Assembly (NCBI GenBank): GCA_037134895.1
Contig: JBAXLI010000052.1
Coordinates: forward strand, 1-28,201
Length of the DNA stretch: 28,201 bases
Direction of reading: 5' to 3'
Source: CAIRDP01 sp037134895
Lineage (GTDB): Bacteria; Bacteroidota; Bacteroidia; Bacteroidales; FEN-979
Below the pieces are notes generated by a model. It did no database searches. It was not told the origin of the DNA and saw nothing but the letters and a program-made list of their open reading frames with translations. A program made the translations under genes and the position numbers. Below, piece by piece: positions 1-8,300 of the stretch; position 1 is the stretch's first letter; each line of letters opens with the position of its first letter.

Positions 1-328
1 TTGCATATTCGTAATCGGTTCTGATATTTAAACGCTCAAACTCACTTTTCAGGTAATGTTCCAGAACATTGGCGTCAATAGTGCTGTTGACATCTACAAC
101 AAAGTAATTTGAGGATAATTGCCTTACAGGGTTGCCGTAAGGAGGAGCTGTCTGGTTAAGCCGGCAGATCTTTTCTGCAACGGTCTTCAATGCGATCACA
201 AGGCTCTGGTTGAACTGTTTCTCTTTGATGTTCCAGGCTTTGACAAGAAAATACGCCTGCACCGAGATGATCCCCAGGATGGAGATGGCTCCAAGTAACA
301 CCACGAATCTTAATTTGTGTCGCCTCAT
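1..328 (-). CDS. Sensor histidine kinase, N-terminal part only (runs off the left edge)
   Basis: This minus-strand frame opens with ATG at 326-328 and stays open for 109 codons to the window edge, so only the N-terminus is present. It begins MRRHKLRFVV, then a hydrophobic segment at about residues 8-29, then a region containing KEKQFNQSLVIALKTVAEKI. A single N-terminal membrane helix followed by a QFNQ..IALK.VAE periplasmic segment is the usual start of Bacteroidota membrane sensor kinases that pair with OmpR-type response regulators. The kinase core would lie left of the window. The gene diverges from the DUF1573 gene at 594, and the 265-bp gap holds a phased TTTACA array. The family call is by resemblance; the catalytic domains are not visible. 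Confidence 0.72.
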   Translation of the reverse strand, partial: MRRHKLRFVVLLGAISILGIISVQAYFLVKAWNIKEKQFNQSLVIALKTVAEKICRLNQTAPPYGNPVRQLSSNYFVVDVNSTIDANVLEHYLKSEFERLNIRTDYEYA

Positions 329-361
329 TGATGGTTTATTCTCTCCCGCTAAATTTCCTGC

Positions 362-401
362 CCCCCTGGGTCGAAACCGGGGTTCAGGTTTTGCCAGGGG
401 G
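362..401. repeat. GC-rich inverted repeat upstream of the kinase gene
   Basis: CCCCCTGG at 362-369 is matched by CCAGGGGG at 394-401, giving 8-bp perfect arms around a 24-base loop. It lies 34 bp upstream of the minus-strand kinase start, where an RNA leader or an operator would sit. No T-tract follows on either strand, so it is not a clear terminator. Function unknown. Confidence 0.4.
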
Positions 402-477
402 TTAATCCCGATTTAATCCCGCCGGCTGCTTTTCAAACCCAGGTAAAATTACTGATTTTGTTCAAGCATTTGAGGCA

Positions 478-525
478 TTTACATTTCATTTACAAAGTTT
501 TACATTTCGTTTACGATGATTTACA
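478..525. promoter_or_regulatory. Phased TTTACA direct-repeat array (probable response-regulator operator)
   Basis: TTTACA occurs at 478-483, 489-494, 499-504 and 520-525, and TTTACG at 510-515. The start-to-start steps are 11, 10, 11 and 10 bp, so all five copies face the same side of the helix. Tandem half-sites at 10-11 bp are typical of OmpR/PhoB-family regulators. A -7-like octamer CATCTTTG (558-565, one mismatch to TAnnTTTG) lies 33 bp beyond the last copy, and no -33 TTTG is visible, as expected of an activator-dependent promoter for the gene at 594. The regulator's identity is inferred. Confidence 0.6.
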
Positions 526-593
526 AGCCCTTAACATGGAACTTCACTGAAGCAGTCCATCTTTGTGACCTGATAATTTTAAACCCAAAACCT

Positions 594-1025
594 ATGAAAA
601 AAATGCTATTTGTATTCGCTTCTGTGATCCTGAGCCTGAGCTTAAGTGCTTATTCGCAGGAAACACAAAAAGACAATTCCGAAAAAACCACCACTAAAAC
701 AAAAACAAACGGAGCTGTTGCAACATTCGACAAAACGGTTTGTGATCTGGGCGACCTGATCCAGAACTCTCCCGGTACTGCCGCTTTTGTTCTTACCAAC
801 GATGGGAATGAACCACTTCTGATCGCTTCAGCTACAGCTTCCTGCGGATGTACGAACCTGTCGTACTCGAAGGACCCTGTGCTCCCGGGAAAATCAGTCA
901 CCATCTCGGCAACATACAATGCTGCAGTCGTTGGAAGTTTCACTAAAACGATCACTGTGAAAACAAATGCAGGGGAGCAGCCTGTTATTCTGCAGATTAA
1001 GGGAAAAGTGACAGCAAAATCCTGA
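594..1025 (+). CDS. DUF1573 secreted protein
   Basis: A 143-residue protein with a Sec signal peptide (MKKMLFVFASVILSLSLSAYS), a short Lys/Thr/Glu-rich linker, and one DUF1573 domain at about residues 45-140. The domain carries the family signature: ATFD near its start, F.L.N.G..PL in the middle, and the SCGCT cysteine pair (about residues 85-89). DUF1573 proteins are exported Ig-like proteins common in Bacteroidota; their biochemical role is not established. I place the start at the ATG at 594. The in-frame ATG at 516 falls inside the TTTACA operator array and would bury the signal peptide behind 26 extra residues. The stop (1023-1025) directly abuts the end of the convergent gene at 1026. 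Confidence 0.85.
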   Translation: MKKMLFVFASVILSLSLSAYSQETQKDNSEKTTTKTKTNGAVATFDKTVCDLGDLIQNSPGTAAFVLTNDGNEPLLIASATASCGCTNLSYSKDPVLPGKSVTISATYNAAVVGSFTKTITVKTNAGEQPVILQIKGKVTAKS

Positions 1026-1589
1026 TTACCTGAATTTCCCAAAGAGGACGTTCCATACTCTCAGGGTATCTCCTCCGAACACTTTTCGTTGTTTAACGAT
1101 AAAGAAATCAACACTCCTGCGGCTTGCTGCAGGAGTGTTTGTTTTTACCGCACTCTGCAGATCCCGGCATGCAAGAAGGCTGATCTGCCCTGAATACAAT
1201 GTATCGCTTACCCTGGCAAGCGGACTGACAACCCTTATGGAATCAAAGATAGTCCCCTTTGGAAAAAGAGGTAGGTCTTTCCCCCCGACAAACAGTGCCG
1301 CAGCCATTTTCCCGGCTTTCTCCCTGAATGCCTTTTCGTTATTGCTGTCATTCATTACCGACAGGTAATCTGACAGGTCTTTCAGCTTCAAACCTGCAGT
1401 GACTTCAAACGCCCTTAATGTAGCCTGGTCAGGCCGGGCCGTTTCAAACAGTGAAGAAATGCTGTCTCTGGCAACCACGGCTTGCCGCTTTTCCATTTCA
1501 AGGGTACGCTCCTCTTTCTCGTTGCAGCTCTTTGCACACGTGATGAAATAGATAATTACAAGAGGCAGTATCTTAAAAATCCTTCTCAT
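1026..1589 (-). CDS. Unknown exported protein, probably a lipoprotein
   Basis: A 187-residue protein with a hydrophobic N-terminus (residues 1-20) ending in two cysteines (C18, C22) and then a charged Asn/Glu/Lys/Arg stretch. That is consistent with a lipoprotein, although neither cysteine sits in a textbook lipobox. The rest is soluble, with no motif I recognise. Its ATG overlaps the TGA of the upstream gene in the 4-base ATGA arrangement (1586-1589), so the two are almost certainly translated together and probably act together. The product may be an exported partner of the membrane protein encoded at 1586-2560. Function unknown. Confidence 0.75.
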   Translation of the reverse strand: MRRIFKILPLVIIYFITCAKSCNEKEERTLEMEKRQAVVARDSISSLFETARPDQATLRAFEVTAGLKLKDLSDYLSVMNDSNNEKAFREKAGKMAAALFVGGKDLPLFPKGTIFDSIRVVSPLARVSDTLYSGQISLLACRDLQSAVKTNTPAASRRSVDFFIVKQRKVFGGDTLRVWNVLFGKFR

Positions 1590-2560
1590 TTTTCATCCCC
1601 GTTAACCCTGAATCGTAACACCATGATCTTTCCGTTCTGATATTTTGTATCGACAACTTCGATGTTTTTCAAACTGCCTGCCGGCATCGTCATCCTGTCG
1701 ATAAACTCATCCCGGTTGAGTATCTCCATACCCGAAGCAGCCGACCTGTCAGTATTAACCTGGTATATTACTGCAGAGTTGTCGATCATACTCTCGAGTT
1801 TGCTTCTTCTTTTACCCCAGTCATCCACCTTCATCTTCGAAAAATAATGTATCATCAGGGCATAATCATTGGCATGCAGGCTTACAATTTCATTCCTGTT
1901 GAGTTTTTTTACAATCCTTGTGATGGTGTCAGTTTTATAATATGGTGCATTGACCACCATCCTGACCAGGCTTTTATCGGTCTTCAGGATAAAACTTCCG
2001 TCGGAAGAGCAAAAACCTGTAACCGGGGATTCGCCATCCAGAAGCAGTTTTACTTCGATTTTTGAATTTTTGATCGGTTCCATGGTGTCGGCATCATAGA
2101 AACAAAAGCTGTATTCCCTGGTGTTGAAAAGCTTGAACATGCCGAAAAAGATCAAAACGATGGTCACCGTGACAAGCGGGATGATGTAAAAATACCTGTT
2201 TGCCGTATCGGGAGCTTTCTTTCCAGCTTCTGAACCCTGAACTGCGGTATTCTGAGATTGCCCGATAAGATCCTGGTTCTTAAACACAAAATCATCCCAG
2301 TTGGCATACCCTGCATACTTGCTTAACAGATTCAGAACATCAATCCTCGGCAGGGATTTGCTGACCGACTTCATATGGGTATAAAACCACTTCTCGCTCA
2401 GGTGGGCGTTAACGCTTTTCAGCAATTCCTCCTGGAAGTCGGTTATCTCCTGTCCCTTCCATTCTGAAATCGATGGGTTTATCCCCGGATATGACTCCTG
2501 CATCTTTGCCACAATCTTTTTTTTCAGCTCAGAAAAATATCTGTGATCGTTCTGTGACAA
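1586..2560 (-). CDS. Unknown single-pass membrane protein, cytoplasmic helical domain plus exported domain
   Basis: 324 residues. Residues 1-100 form a charged helical domain ending in LNLLSKYAGYANWDDF. This resembles the 'LDILARYIGY.SW.DF' end of a small domain found at the N-terminus of many Bacteroidota proteins. One membrane helix lies at about 122-145 (YFYIIPLVTVTIVLIFFGMF). Residues 150-324 are outside the cytoplasm; they include an Ig/carboxypeptidase-regulatory-like stretch (FYDADTMEPIKNSKIEV...TGFCSSDGSF) and a mixed alpha/beta tail. The order suggests signalling or anchoring across the inner membrane. The start is TTG at 2558-2560: a TAA lies seven codons upstream in frame, and the next ATG would remove 18 residues. 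It overlaps the next gene by 4 bases and diverges from the gene at 2764 across a second phased array. Confidence 0.75.
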   Translation of the reverse strand: MSQNDHRYFSELKKKIVAKMQESYPGINPSISEWKGQEITDFQEELLKSVNAHLSEKWFYTHMKSVSKSLPRIDVLNLLSKYAGYANWDDFVFKNQDLIGQSQNTAVQGSEAGKKAPDTANRYFYIIPLVTVTIVLIFFGMFKLFNTREYSFCFYDADTMEPIKNSKIEVKLLLDGESPVTGFCSSDGSFILKTDKSLVRMVVNAPYYKTDTITRIVKKLNRNEIVSLHANDYALMIHYFSKMKVDDWGKRRSKLESMIDNSAVIYQVNTDRSAASGMEILNRDEFIDRMTMPAGSLKNIEVVDTKYQNGKIMVLRFRVNGDEK

Positions 2561-2587
2561 AGTTGCGTTGTTTTATAAGTTATTGTA

Positions 2588-2625
2588 TGTAAAACTCTTG
2601 TAAAACTTTTTACAATCAATTTACA
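2588..2625. promoter_or_regulatory. Second phased TGTAAA/TTTACA array with 10-bp inverted repeat
   Basis: TGTAAA at 2588-2593 and 2599-2604 and TTTACA at 2609-2614 and 2620-2625 are stepped by 11, 10 and 11 bp. Two face one way and two the other. CTCTTGTAAA (2595-2604) and TTTACAAGAG (2620-2629) form a perfect 10-bp inverted repeat. A -7-like TACTTTCG at 2659-2666 (one mismatch to TAnnTTTG) lies 33 bp after the last half-site, the same geometry as at 478-565. The array sits between the divergent genes at 2560 and 2764 and could control both. It probably binds the same regulator as the first array. Confidence 0.6.
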
Positions 2626-2674
2626 AGAGTATTTCTAAAGTTTCCCTGCTAGCGGATGTACTTTCGCCACGGAA

Positions 2675-2692
2675 AATATCCGTTGGGATATT
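2675..2692 (+). other. Small hairpin in the probable leader of the gene at 2764
   Basis: AATATCC (2675-2681) and GGATATT (2686-2692) pair perfectly around a GTTG loop. It lies just downstream of the -7-like element, so it would be near the 5' end of the transcript. Its role is unknown. Confidence 0.35.
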
Positions 2693-2763
2693 GCCAAACC
2701 AAAAATAGAAAAAAGAATAAAGGAAAGCAATTTTAACAAACACGAAAAATGGAGGAACAAACA

Positions 2764-3345
2764 ATGAGAAAGTTAAAAAGCATCATTTTAATTGCAGCAT
2801 CTGCCATGATGGTTTTATATTTTGTATTTAATACATCACCTGTAATGGCTCAGAAAAAGTCAGCGGTTATTAAGATCGGAACCTATGATTCACGCACAAT
2901 TATATTTGCCTGGTCAAGGACCGACCTGCTTAAACAGCATCTGGTAAAATTGGGCCAGCAGACTGATTCGGCAAGAAAGGTAAATGACAGTGCAAGGATA
3001 AAGGAACTGTCGGTACAGGCCATGTCGTTCCAGCACCTTCTCCACCTTATGATATTCAGCACTGGCTCGGTTGCATCTGTTATGGTAATAATAAAAGACA
3101 AGCTTCCTGAGCTGGCAAAAAAGTCGGGTGTTAGTTTCATTGTAAGTAAATGGGAACTCAATTATTACGATCCTTCATTTGAAGTCATCGACCTTACCAG
3201 CCAGGTTGCAGCGCTTTTTCAGCCCAAAGAGAATATCGACAAGATGGCAGCGGAGATAACAGCTCAGCAACCTATCCCGATTCAGGACTTTGGCATTGAA
3301 ACCGAAATGCTCGACGGGTATTGTAACAAGTTCGGAAAGAAATAA
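2764..3345 (+). CDS. Exported protein, tentatively Skp/OmpH-like
   Basis: 193 residues with a signal peptide (MRKLKSIILIAASAMMVLYF through MAQ). The mature start, KIGTYDSRTIIFAWSRTDLL, resembles the opening strand of OmpH/Skp-type periplasmic chaperones (KIGYVDSQ.I). The stretch DPSFEVIDLTSQVAALFQP resembles the family's closing 'D.T..V...F' strand. The middle is much less coiled-coil than a normal Skp. I chose the ATG at 2764, not the one at 2749, because a GGAGG lies 8 bases before it (2751-2755) and the signal peptide then starts cleanly. It is followed after 62 bases by a small membrane protein gene, probably in one transcript. Export is well supported; the chaperone assignment is tentative. 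Confidence 0.72.
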   Translation: MRKLKSIILIAASAMMVLYFVFNTSPVMAQKKSAVIKIGTYDSRTIIFAWSRTDLLKQHLVKLGQQTDSARKVNDSARIKELSVQAMSFQHLLHLMIFSTGSVASVMVIIKDKLPELAKKSGVSFIVSKWELNYYDPSFEVIDLTSQVAALFQPKENIDKMAAEITAQQPIPIQDFGIETEMLDGYCNKFGKK

Positions 3346-3360
3346 GTTTTAACTTTGAAA

Positions 3361-3407
3361 ATCCCTCAAACTAATAACCAAAAACCAATCACCAAAAACC
3401 AATAGCC
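3361..3407 (+). repeat. A/C-rich G-poor leader with tandem ACCAAAAACCAAT
   Basis: The leader of the gene at 3408 contains ACCAAAAACCAAT twice in tandem and almost no G. A very similar leader (AAAAACCAAT inside A/C-rich sequence) precedes the gene at 16284. Such sequence stays unstructured, which suits initiation without a Shine-Dalgarno site. Confidence 0.45.
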
Positions 3408-3812
3408 ATGATAGAATATGTTCATAATCACATCACAAAGGAACTGGATCAGAACACCAGGACCGATACCATTTTTATTCTTACCTCAATCCTCCTGAAC
3501 CTGATCACTCTTGCAGTGAACTCAGGAATGGTCGAAAAATCGAGGACTGAAAGTTCCACCCTGGCAGTTATGTTTTTATTTGTAGCCCTGATCATCGTGG
3601 TTAACATCGTTGTTGTAATAGGATTGCTCAAAGGCAGGCAAACCAGGGAGAAGCTAACCAACGGACTGATTGCAATGTACCGCGATCAGAATGTTTCGAA
3701 ATATTACGATGAAAGCCTTCTTGGAAACTACAATGTAAGGTATAATCTTTTCCTGATGGTGGTGGTGTTCACGGGATTAATCGCCTGTGTTGTACCTTTT
3801 ATCCTCAGGTAG
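3408..3812 (+). CDS. Small integral membrane protein of unknown function
   Basis: 134 residues with three likely membrane helices at about 22-40, 51-73 and 113-133. The loop between helices 2 and 3 (about 75-110) is hydrophilic and charged, with RQTREKLTNGLIAMYRDQN and KYYDESLLGNYN. There is no signal peptide and no catalytic motif I recognise. It follows the Skp/OmpH-like gene by 62 bases on the same strand and is probably co-transcribed with it. A strong hairpin begins 8 bases after its stop. Start at ATG 3408, the only good initiator. Function unknown. Confidence 0.72.
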   Translation: MIEYVHNHITKELDQNTRTDTIFILTSILLNLITLAVNSGMVEKSRTESSTLAVMFLFVALIIVVNIVVVIGLLKGRQTREKLTNGLIAMYRDQNVSKYYDESLLGNYNVRYNLFLMVVVFTGLIACVVPFILR

Positions 3813-3819
3813 GTCTTTT

Positions 3820-3859
3820 GCGGATGCTCCGGGGGCCTTGCTTTCCCCGGAGCATCCGC
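3820..3859. terminator. 15-bp perfect hairpin between convergent genes
   Basis: GCGGATGCTCCGGGG (3820-3834) pairs perfectly with CCCCGGAGCATCCGC (3845-3859) around a 10-base loop. It sits between the ends of the plus-strand gene (3812) and the minus-strand gene (3869), where it could stop both transcripts. Neither side has a T-tract, so it is not a classic intrinsic terminator. Confidence 0.55.
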
Positions 3860-3868
3860 AGACTGAAA

Positions 3869-5125
3869 TTAATCGGTCTTCACAATATAATAAGACATCA
3901 ACGCCTTGCCATGCCTGATATAAAGAATGCCCTTGTATATCACAGGATGTGCAAAATGTTCCTTACTGCCTTTTGTAACTTTAAAGAAACTCTTGATGTC
4001 CATCCTTCCGTTATCAGGATCGATGAGATTTACATCCCCTTTCTGGGTATAATAAACCAGCATTTTCCCGTCTGAAATGATCGCTCCTGTTCCGCATTTA
4101 AGGGAATCAATAATAGCTCCCGTTTTTGAATCAAGGCAGAGCAGGGATTTCCTGCTGTCGGAACAGGTGTAGATCTTTTCACCTTTAATGATAAATCCTC
4201 CCATGTAGTTGTCGATACTGGGGTTCCTCCAAACCTGCTTCACTGACTTGCCTTTATTTTCAAGCATCAGTTTCACTGCTCCGTTACCATCTCCTGCAAT
4301 ATAATAGATGGCGCCATCCTCATACCAAACTGTATTACTGTGAGTGTCGCCATTGCCAAGTTTTCTCTGGTCGGGAGGGGTGTTTACCTGCTGATGGGTC
4401 CAGAGAAGTTCACCTGTTTTGGAATCTATGCCAAGCAGGGAGTAAGCTGAAAACACCACGAGCAATGATCGGTCTTCGTATTTAACCAGTAAAGGGGAGT
4501 TGTAGGCCGGTCTTTCACCTTTTCCTTTACAGATCCAGATGATCTTGCCTGTAAACCGGTTTAATGCCACTACGTTTGTGTCCTTTCCTCCAGGCATGAA
4601 AAATACCATATCCCCGTCAATAAGCGGTGATTCGGAATACCCGTGCATGGGAAATTCCCCGTGAAGTTCTTCCCGGGTAACCATCCACTTCAGTTTGCCT
4701 GTAGACAGTTCGACACAGGCTATGTTACCGTTCCCTGAACTGACATAGATAAGTCCTTCGTGGATCGTTGGTGTCATGCGGGAGCCGGGGAAAGTCTTCG
4801 TCCACTCAGTGCCAAACTGGGTTTTCCAGAGAATTTTACCTCCTGCATTCAGGGCAAACAGGTATGCGTTGCCCTCTGCCTCGCCACAGATAAAAAGCTT
4901 GTCCTCGTGAAAAGATGGAGAGCCGTATCCATTCCCGATTTCTTCACTGGCCCATACCATGGCAGGGCCCTCAGGCGGCCAGAAATTCATTAATGAGGCT
5001 TCACGGTAAACTCCCCTTCGCTCAGTTCCTCTCCATTCACTGACGGGCTGGGCAATGACTGAAAGTTGCAGAAAAAACAATACAGCAATAGCTGATAACA
5101 GTTTAGAGTAAATTGAAAGTCGCAT
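3869..5125 (-). CDS. PQQ-like beta-propeller repeat protein, exported
   Basis: 418 residues with a signal peptide (MRLSIYSKLLSAIAVLFFLQLSVIAQ). The rest is a beta-propeller of the PQQ/BamB-like kind: repeated strands of the form 'LFALNAGGKILWKTQ', 'IACVELSTGKLKWMV', 'VVALNRFTGKIIWIC', 'LGIDSKTGELLWTH' and 'LCLDSKTGAIIDSL', each with the G-K-x-x-W turn that packs the blades. N-terminal SEWRGTERRGVY resembles the W-R-G-x-x-R-x-G opening of stand-alone PQQ-propeller proteins. Without an attached dehydrogenase domain it is more likely a scaffold or binding protein than an alcohol dehydrogenase. ATG at 5123-5125 is the only start that gives the signal peptide. It diverges from the T9SS operon on its right and converges on the gene at 3812. 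Confidence 0.85.
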   Translation of the reverse strand: MRLSIYSKLLSAIAVLFFLQLSVIAQPVSEWRGTERRGVYREASLMNFWPPEGPAMVWASEEIGNGYGSPSFHEDKLFICGEAEGNAYLFALNAGGKILWKTQFGTEWTKTFPGSRMTPTIHEGLIYVSSGNGNIACVELSTGKLKWMVTREELHGEFPMHGYSESPLIDGDMVFFMPGGKDTNVVALNRFTGKIIWICKGKGERPAYNSPLLVKYEDRSLLVVFSAYSLLGIDSKTGELLWTHQQVNTPPDQRKLGNGDTHSNTVWYEDGAIYYIAGDGNGAVKLMLENKGKSVKQVWRNPSIDNYMGGFIIKGEKIYTCSDSRKSLLCLDSKTGAIIDSLKCGTGAIISDGKMLVYYTQKGDVNLIDPDNGRMDIKSFFKVTKGSKEHFAHPVIYKGILYIRHGKALMSYYIVKTD

Positions 5126-5225
5126 GGGTTTTACTAATTTATCGGCTAAGATAATAATATAAACGGCATGTCTGAAACAACAGAAATCTGACCAGGAAGG
5201 TGGATCATGATCGAAATAATTTAAC

Positions 5226-5256
5226 TTTGTTTATCGGCCTCAACCTAATATCTTAT
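5226..5256 (+). promoter_or_regulatory. Weak Bacteroidota promoter candidate before the T9SS operon
   Basis: TTTG at 5226-5229 is followed after exactly 19 bases by TATCTTAT (5249-5256), which keeps 4 of the 6 fixed positions of TAnnTTTG. Spacing and the -33 element are ideal but the -7 element is poor. If real, transcription would begin near 5262, making CTG at 5270 the first in-frame initiator of the giant surface protein. Confidence 0.3.
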
Positions 5257-5305
5257 TTGTAAAAACAGTCTGCACCGGGCATTTCTTTCAATCCTTCTTA
5301 TCCTG

Positions 5306-8300
5306 TTGTTCATCATAACGGGTTATTCCGAAGGGGTCAAACAGCTTATGCCAGATTCAACAGCCTCGGCTGCAGGGCTCTTTATCGACAACACCTCAGG
5401 CTCGATATATACGAAATTCGCAGTCATAAACTGCGCCCCTAACTATCGCCTGAACATCCATGTCGCCAATGCCGGTGAAGTGATTCTTTTCGGGTTCAGG
5501 TTACCCCTGTCGGGAATGGTTTATAATCTCCGAAAACCAAACGGCACCATCGCCCTTTCCGGGACTTGTCCGTATGCAGCATCCCAAACCGGTTACCTCA
5601 GGTATTTTAAACAGGCCATGGCAGGCCCATTTCCACAGAACAGCGGATACATTCCGTTGTCATATGCTGTAAGCAGCCCGGCTGATACAGGCGACTATTA
5701 TTTCGAGATCGCCAATGCCCCTGCATATACCGACCTTACTCTCGATTACTGGGATTTCCAGGTTGTTTCGGGAGCACACAATCCGCCCCTCCCTTCTGAT
5801 ACGATCAATGGAAGGGTGTGGTCAAAGTCCTGGCAGCTGTATGCCGACCTCGGAAACTTTACATTTCAGCCATTCAACGGAAAATTCTTTGTGTATTCCG
5901 ACGACAGAATAGTGACAAAACTGGCTTTCAGCAATGCACATGTCGGAGCCGTTACCATTTTCTGCAATCCCTACGGATGCCTGAATACCGGGAACTTTGC
6001 CAATGATCGCCGTTCGGTGAATTCCAATACCTTTATCGGCTTCCCGGGGATCGCACAGTACAAGGTTTTTCTGAATAACCCTGATTCACTCATCTACCCA
6101 AGCGGTTCCTATGGACAGATTACCGGCATCCCTTATATGATCTCTGATCCTGCATTTCCGCCCTGCAGCCCCGAAAAACAGATCGTGGTAAGTGTGAGCA
6201 AACCCGGCATCGTTGAGACTACCATTATTTTTCCTTATGGCAGCCCTGCAACAAATGTCGACTATTATACACCGGTCATCAGCGGTATCAATAACATTCC
6301 ATGGAACGGGCTTGACGGACTTGGCAGCCCCGTTCCCCCGGGAACCCTGATCACGGTGATGCTGAGTTATGTGAACGGCCTCACCAATCTGCCGATCTGG
6401 GACCAGGAAAGGAATCCCGACGGCTATGCAATTTCACTGGTCAGGCCCACGGGGGCAGCAGTGATGGTACCCATGACTTACTGGGATGACTCCCAGCTGT
6501 CACCAGCAGGATATAATTGTCCGGTCGCCCCCCAGTCTTCCAATTTTTCCGGTTGCACCCCGGGATCCATCCCGGGTTACCCCGGTTGTCATCCCTGGGG
6601 AGTGAACCAGGCCGACTGCCACGACAAAATGATCAATACATGGTGGTACAGCAGTGCAAGTACAGCCATGTTCACCACGGTTTTTTCTTCCTCCCCCCTG
6701 AATGCGGTCGGGCATGATTCAACCCGTTGTGGTGTGGGAACGGTCATGCTTTCCGCTACAGTACAACCCCAGAATACGGTCTGGTGGTGGGACAGCCTTA
6801 CCGGCGGCAACCTTCTTCTCGCGGGAGACACAATCTTCATAACCCCGCCCCTGAATGTCACGACGACCTTTTATGCCGAGGCAAGAAATGCCGCTGCCAG
6901 CTGCATCAGCGCCGTTCGTACCCCGGTTGTCGCAACCATCCTGCCATTGGTGCAACCGATACTTAACGGTCCCTCCAGGGTATGCGAGGCGACAGGCGGA
7001 CATATTTATTCCACGCAACCCGGGATGCTGAATTACCTCTGGAATGTCACTGCCGGAGGGCAGATCACTTCCGGACAGGGAAGCAACGAAATTACGGTTA
7101 CCTGGACCGGGCAGGGAGAACAATCGGTAAGAGTAAGTTTTACAGATCCCAACGGATGTCGTTCCCCGGAACCCGGCATCATCCATGTAACAGTAGCCAG
7201 GCCTCCCGGCCCCGCAGGCCCGGTGACAGGGCCGACTCCTTTATGCAAGGGGTCAGATACAGCAGTGTATTCGGTTGATCCTGTTCCTGAGGCTTCAGTC
7301 TATATGTGGACCCTGCTTCCCGGGATGATAGTTCTTTCGGGTGCAGGAACAAATTCCATTACAGTTCAGATCCCTCAGGGAACCGTATCGGGAAGCATCA
7401 GCGTTTATGCAGTTAATTTCTGCGGACAAGGCGCTGCCTCTCCTCCTCTGATTATAGAAATACAAGAAAGTCCGCAGGCATCGGCAGGCATTGGGGATAC
7501 ACTCTGCAGGGGAACTGTATTCATCGCCGCCGGGGCCTATGCTCAGAATTATTCAGGCCTGCATTGGTTCAGCAGCGGACAGGGGATGTTTTCCGATGCC
7601 GGGATACTGAACCCGGTGTACACACCTTCGGCAGGGGATACAGGAACAATCATCCTTTCCCTTGTCGCATATGCCTTTCCGCCCTGTGCCAACGACACGG
7701 CCTCAATATCCTTGCTGTATAACACTCAGGCCTTGTGCAGGGCAGGAGAGGATGCTACGGTATGCGAAGGAGCCGGCTATGTTCTTACTACCTCATCCGC
7801 AGACAAGTATACAAGCATTCAATGGACAGGCAGCGGGACCGGGGTTTTCAGCGATCCCGCGGTCCTTCATCCGCAGTATATCCCTTCCTTGCAGGATGTT
7901 CAAAACGGGCAGGTCATCCTCACCCTCACAACCAGTTCAAAAGAGCCCTGCAATCCGGTTTCTGATTCAATGCAGCTTCTGATACAAAAAGCCCCGTCGG
8001 CCTATGCAGGAACCGGAGGTGTGGTTTGCGGGGGAACTCCGTTCAGGGTAAGTAATGCAACCGCCTCAGATTACTCGGCTGTATTATGGACGCATAATGG
8101 TAAGGGAACTCTCAGCGGATCAGCAACACTAAAACCTGAATATACTCCCTCACCTGATGAAGCAGGGGAGGTGACTCTAACATTGAAGGTTACAGGGATA
8201 ACTTCCTGCAAGGATTCTGTCCTGACCAGGACTCTGAAAATTATTGTTTATAAGGGAGTAACCGCCGATGCGGGCCCTTCGCAGCTGATCCCCGACAGCA

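Noticed and set aside
381..395. GG-N10-GC sequence as a second sigma-54 promoter
   Set aside because: Only the core dinucleotides and TTGC fit; the rest of the -24 region mismatches, and it overlaps the inverted repeat at 362-401.
516..593. ATG at 516 as start of the DUF1573 gene
   Set aside because: It lies within the TTTACA operator array, upstream of the likely transcription start, and would bury the signal peptide.
6719..7186. Antisense open frame inside the giant surface protein gene
   Set aside because: GC-rich codon shadow of a well-supported Ig-domain coding region; no signal peptide or motif.
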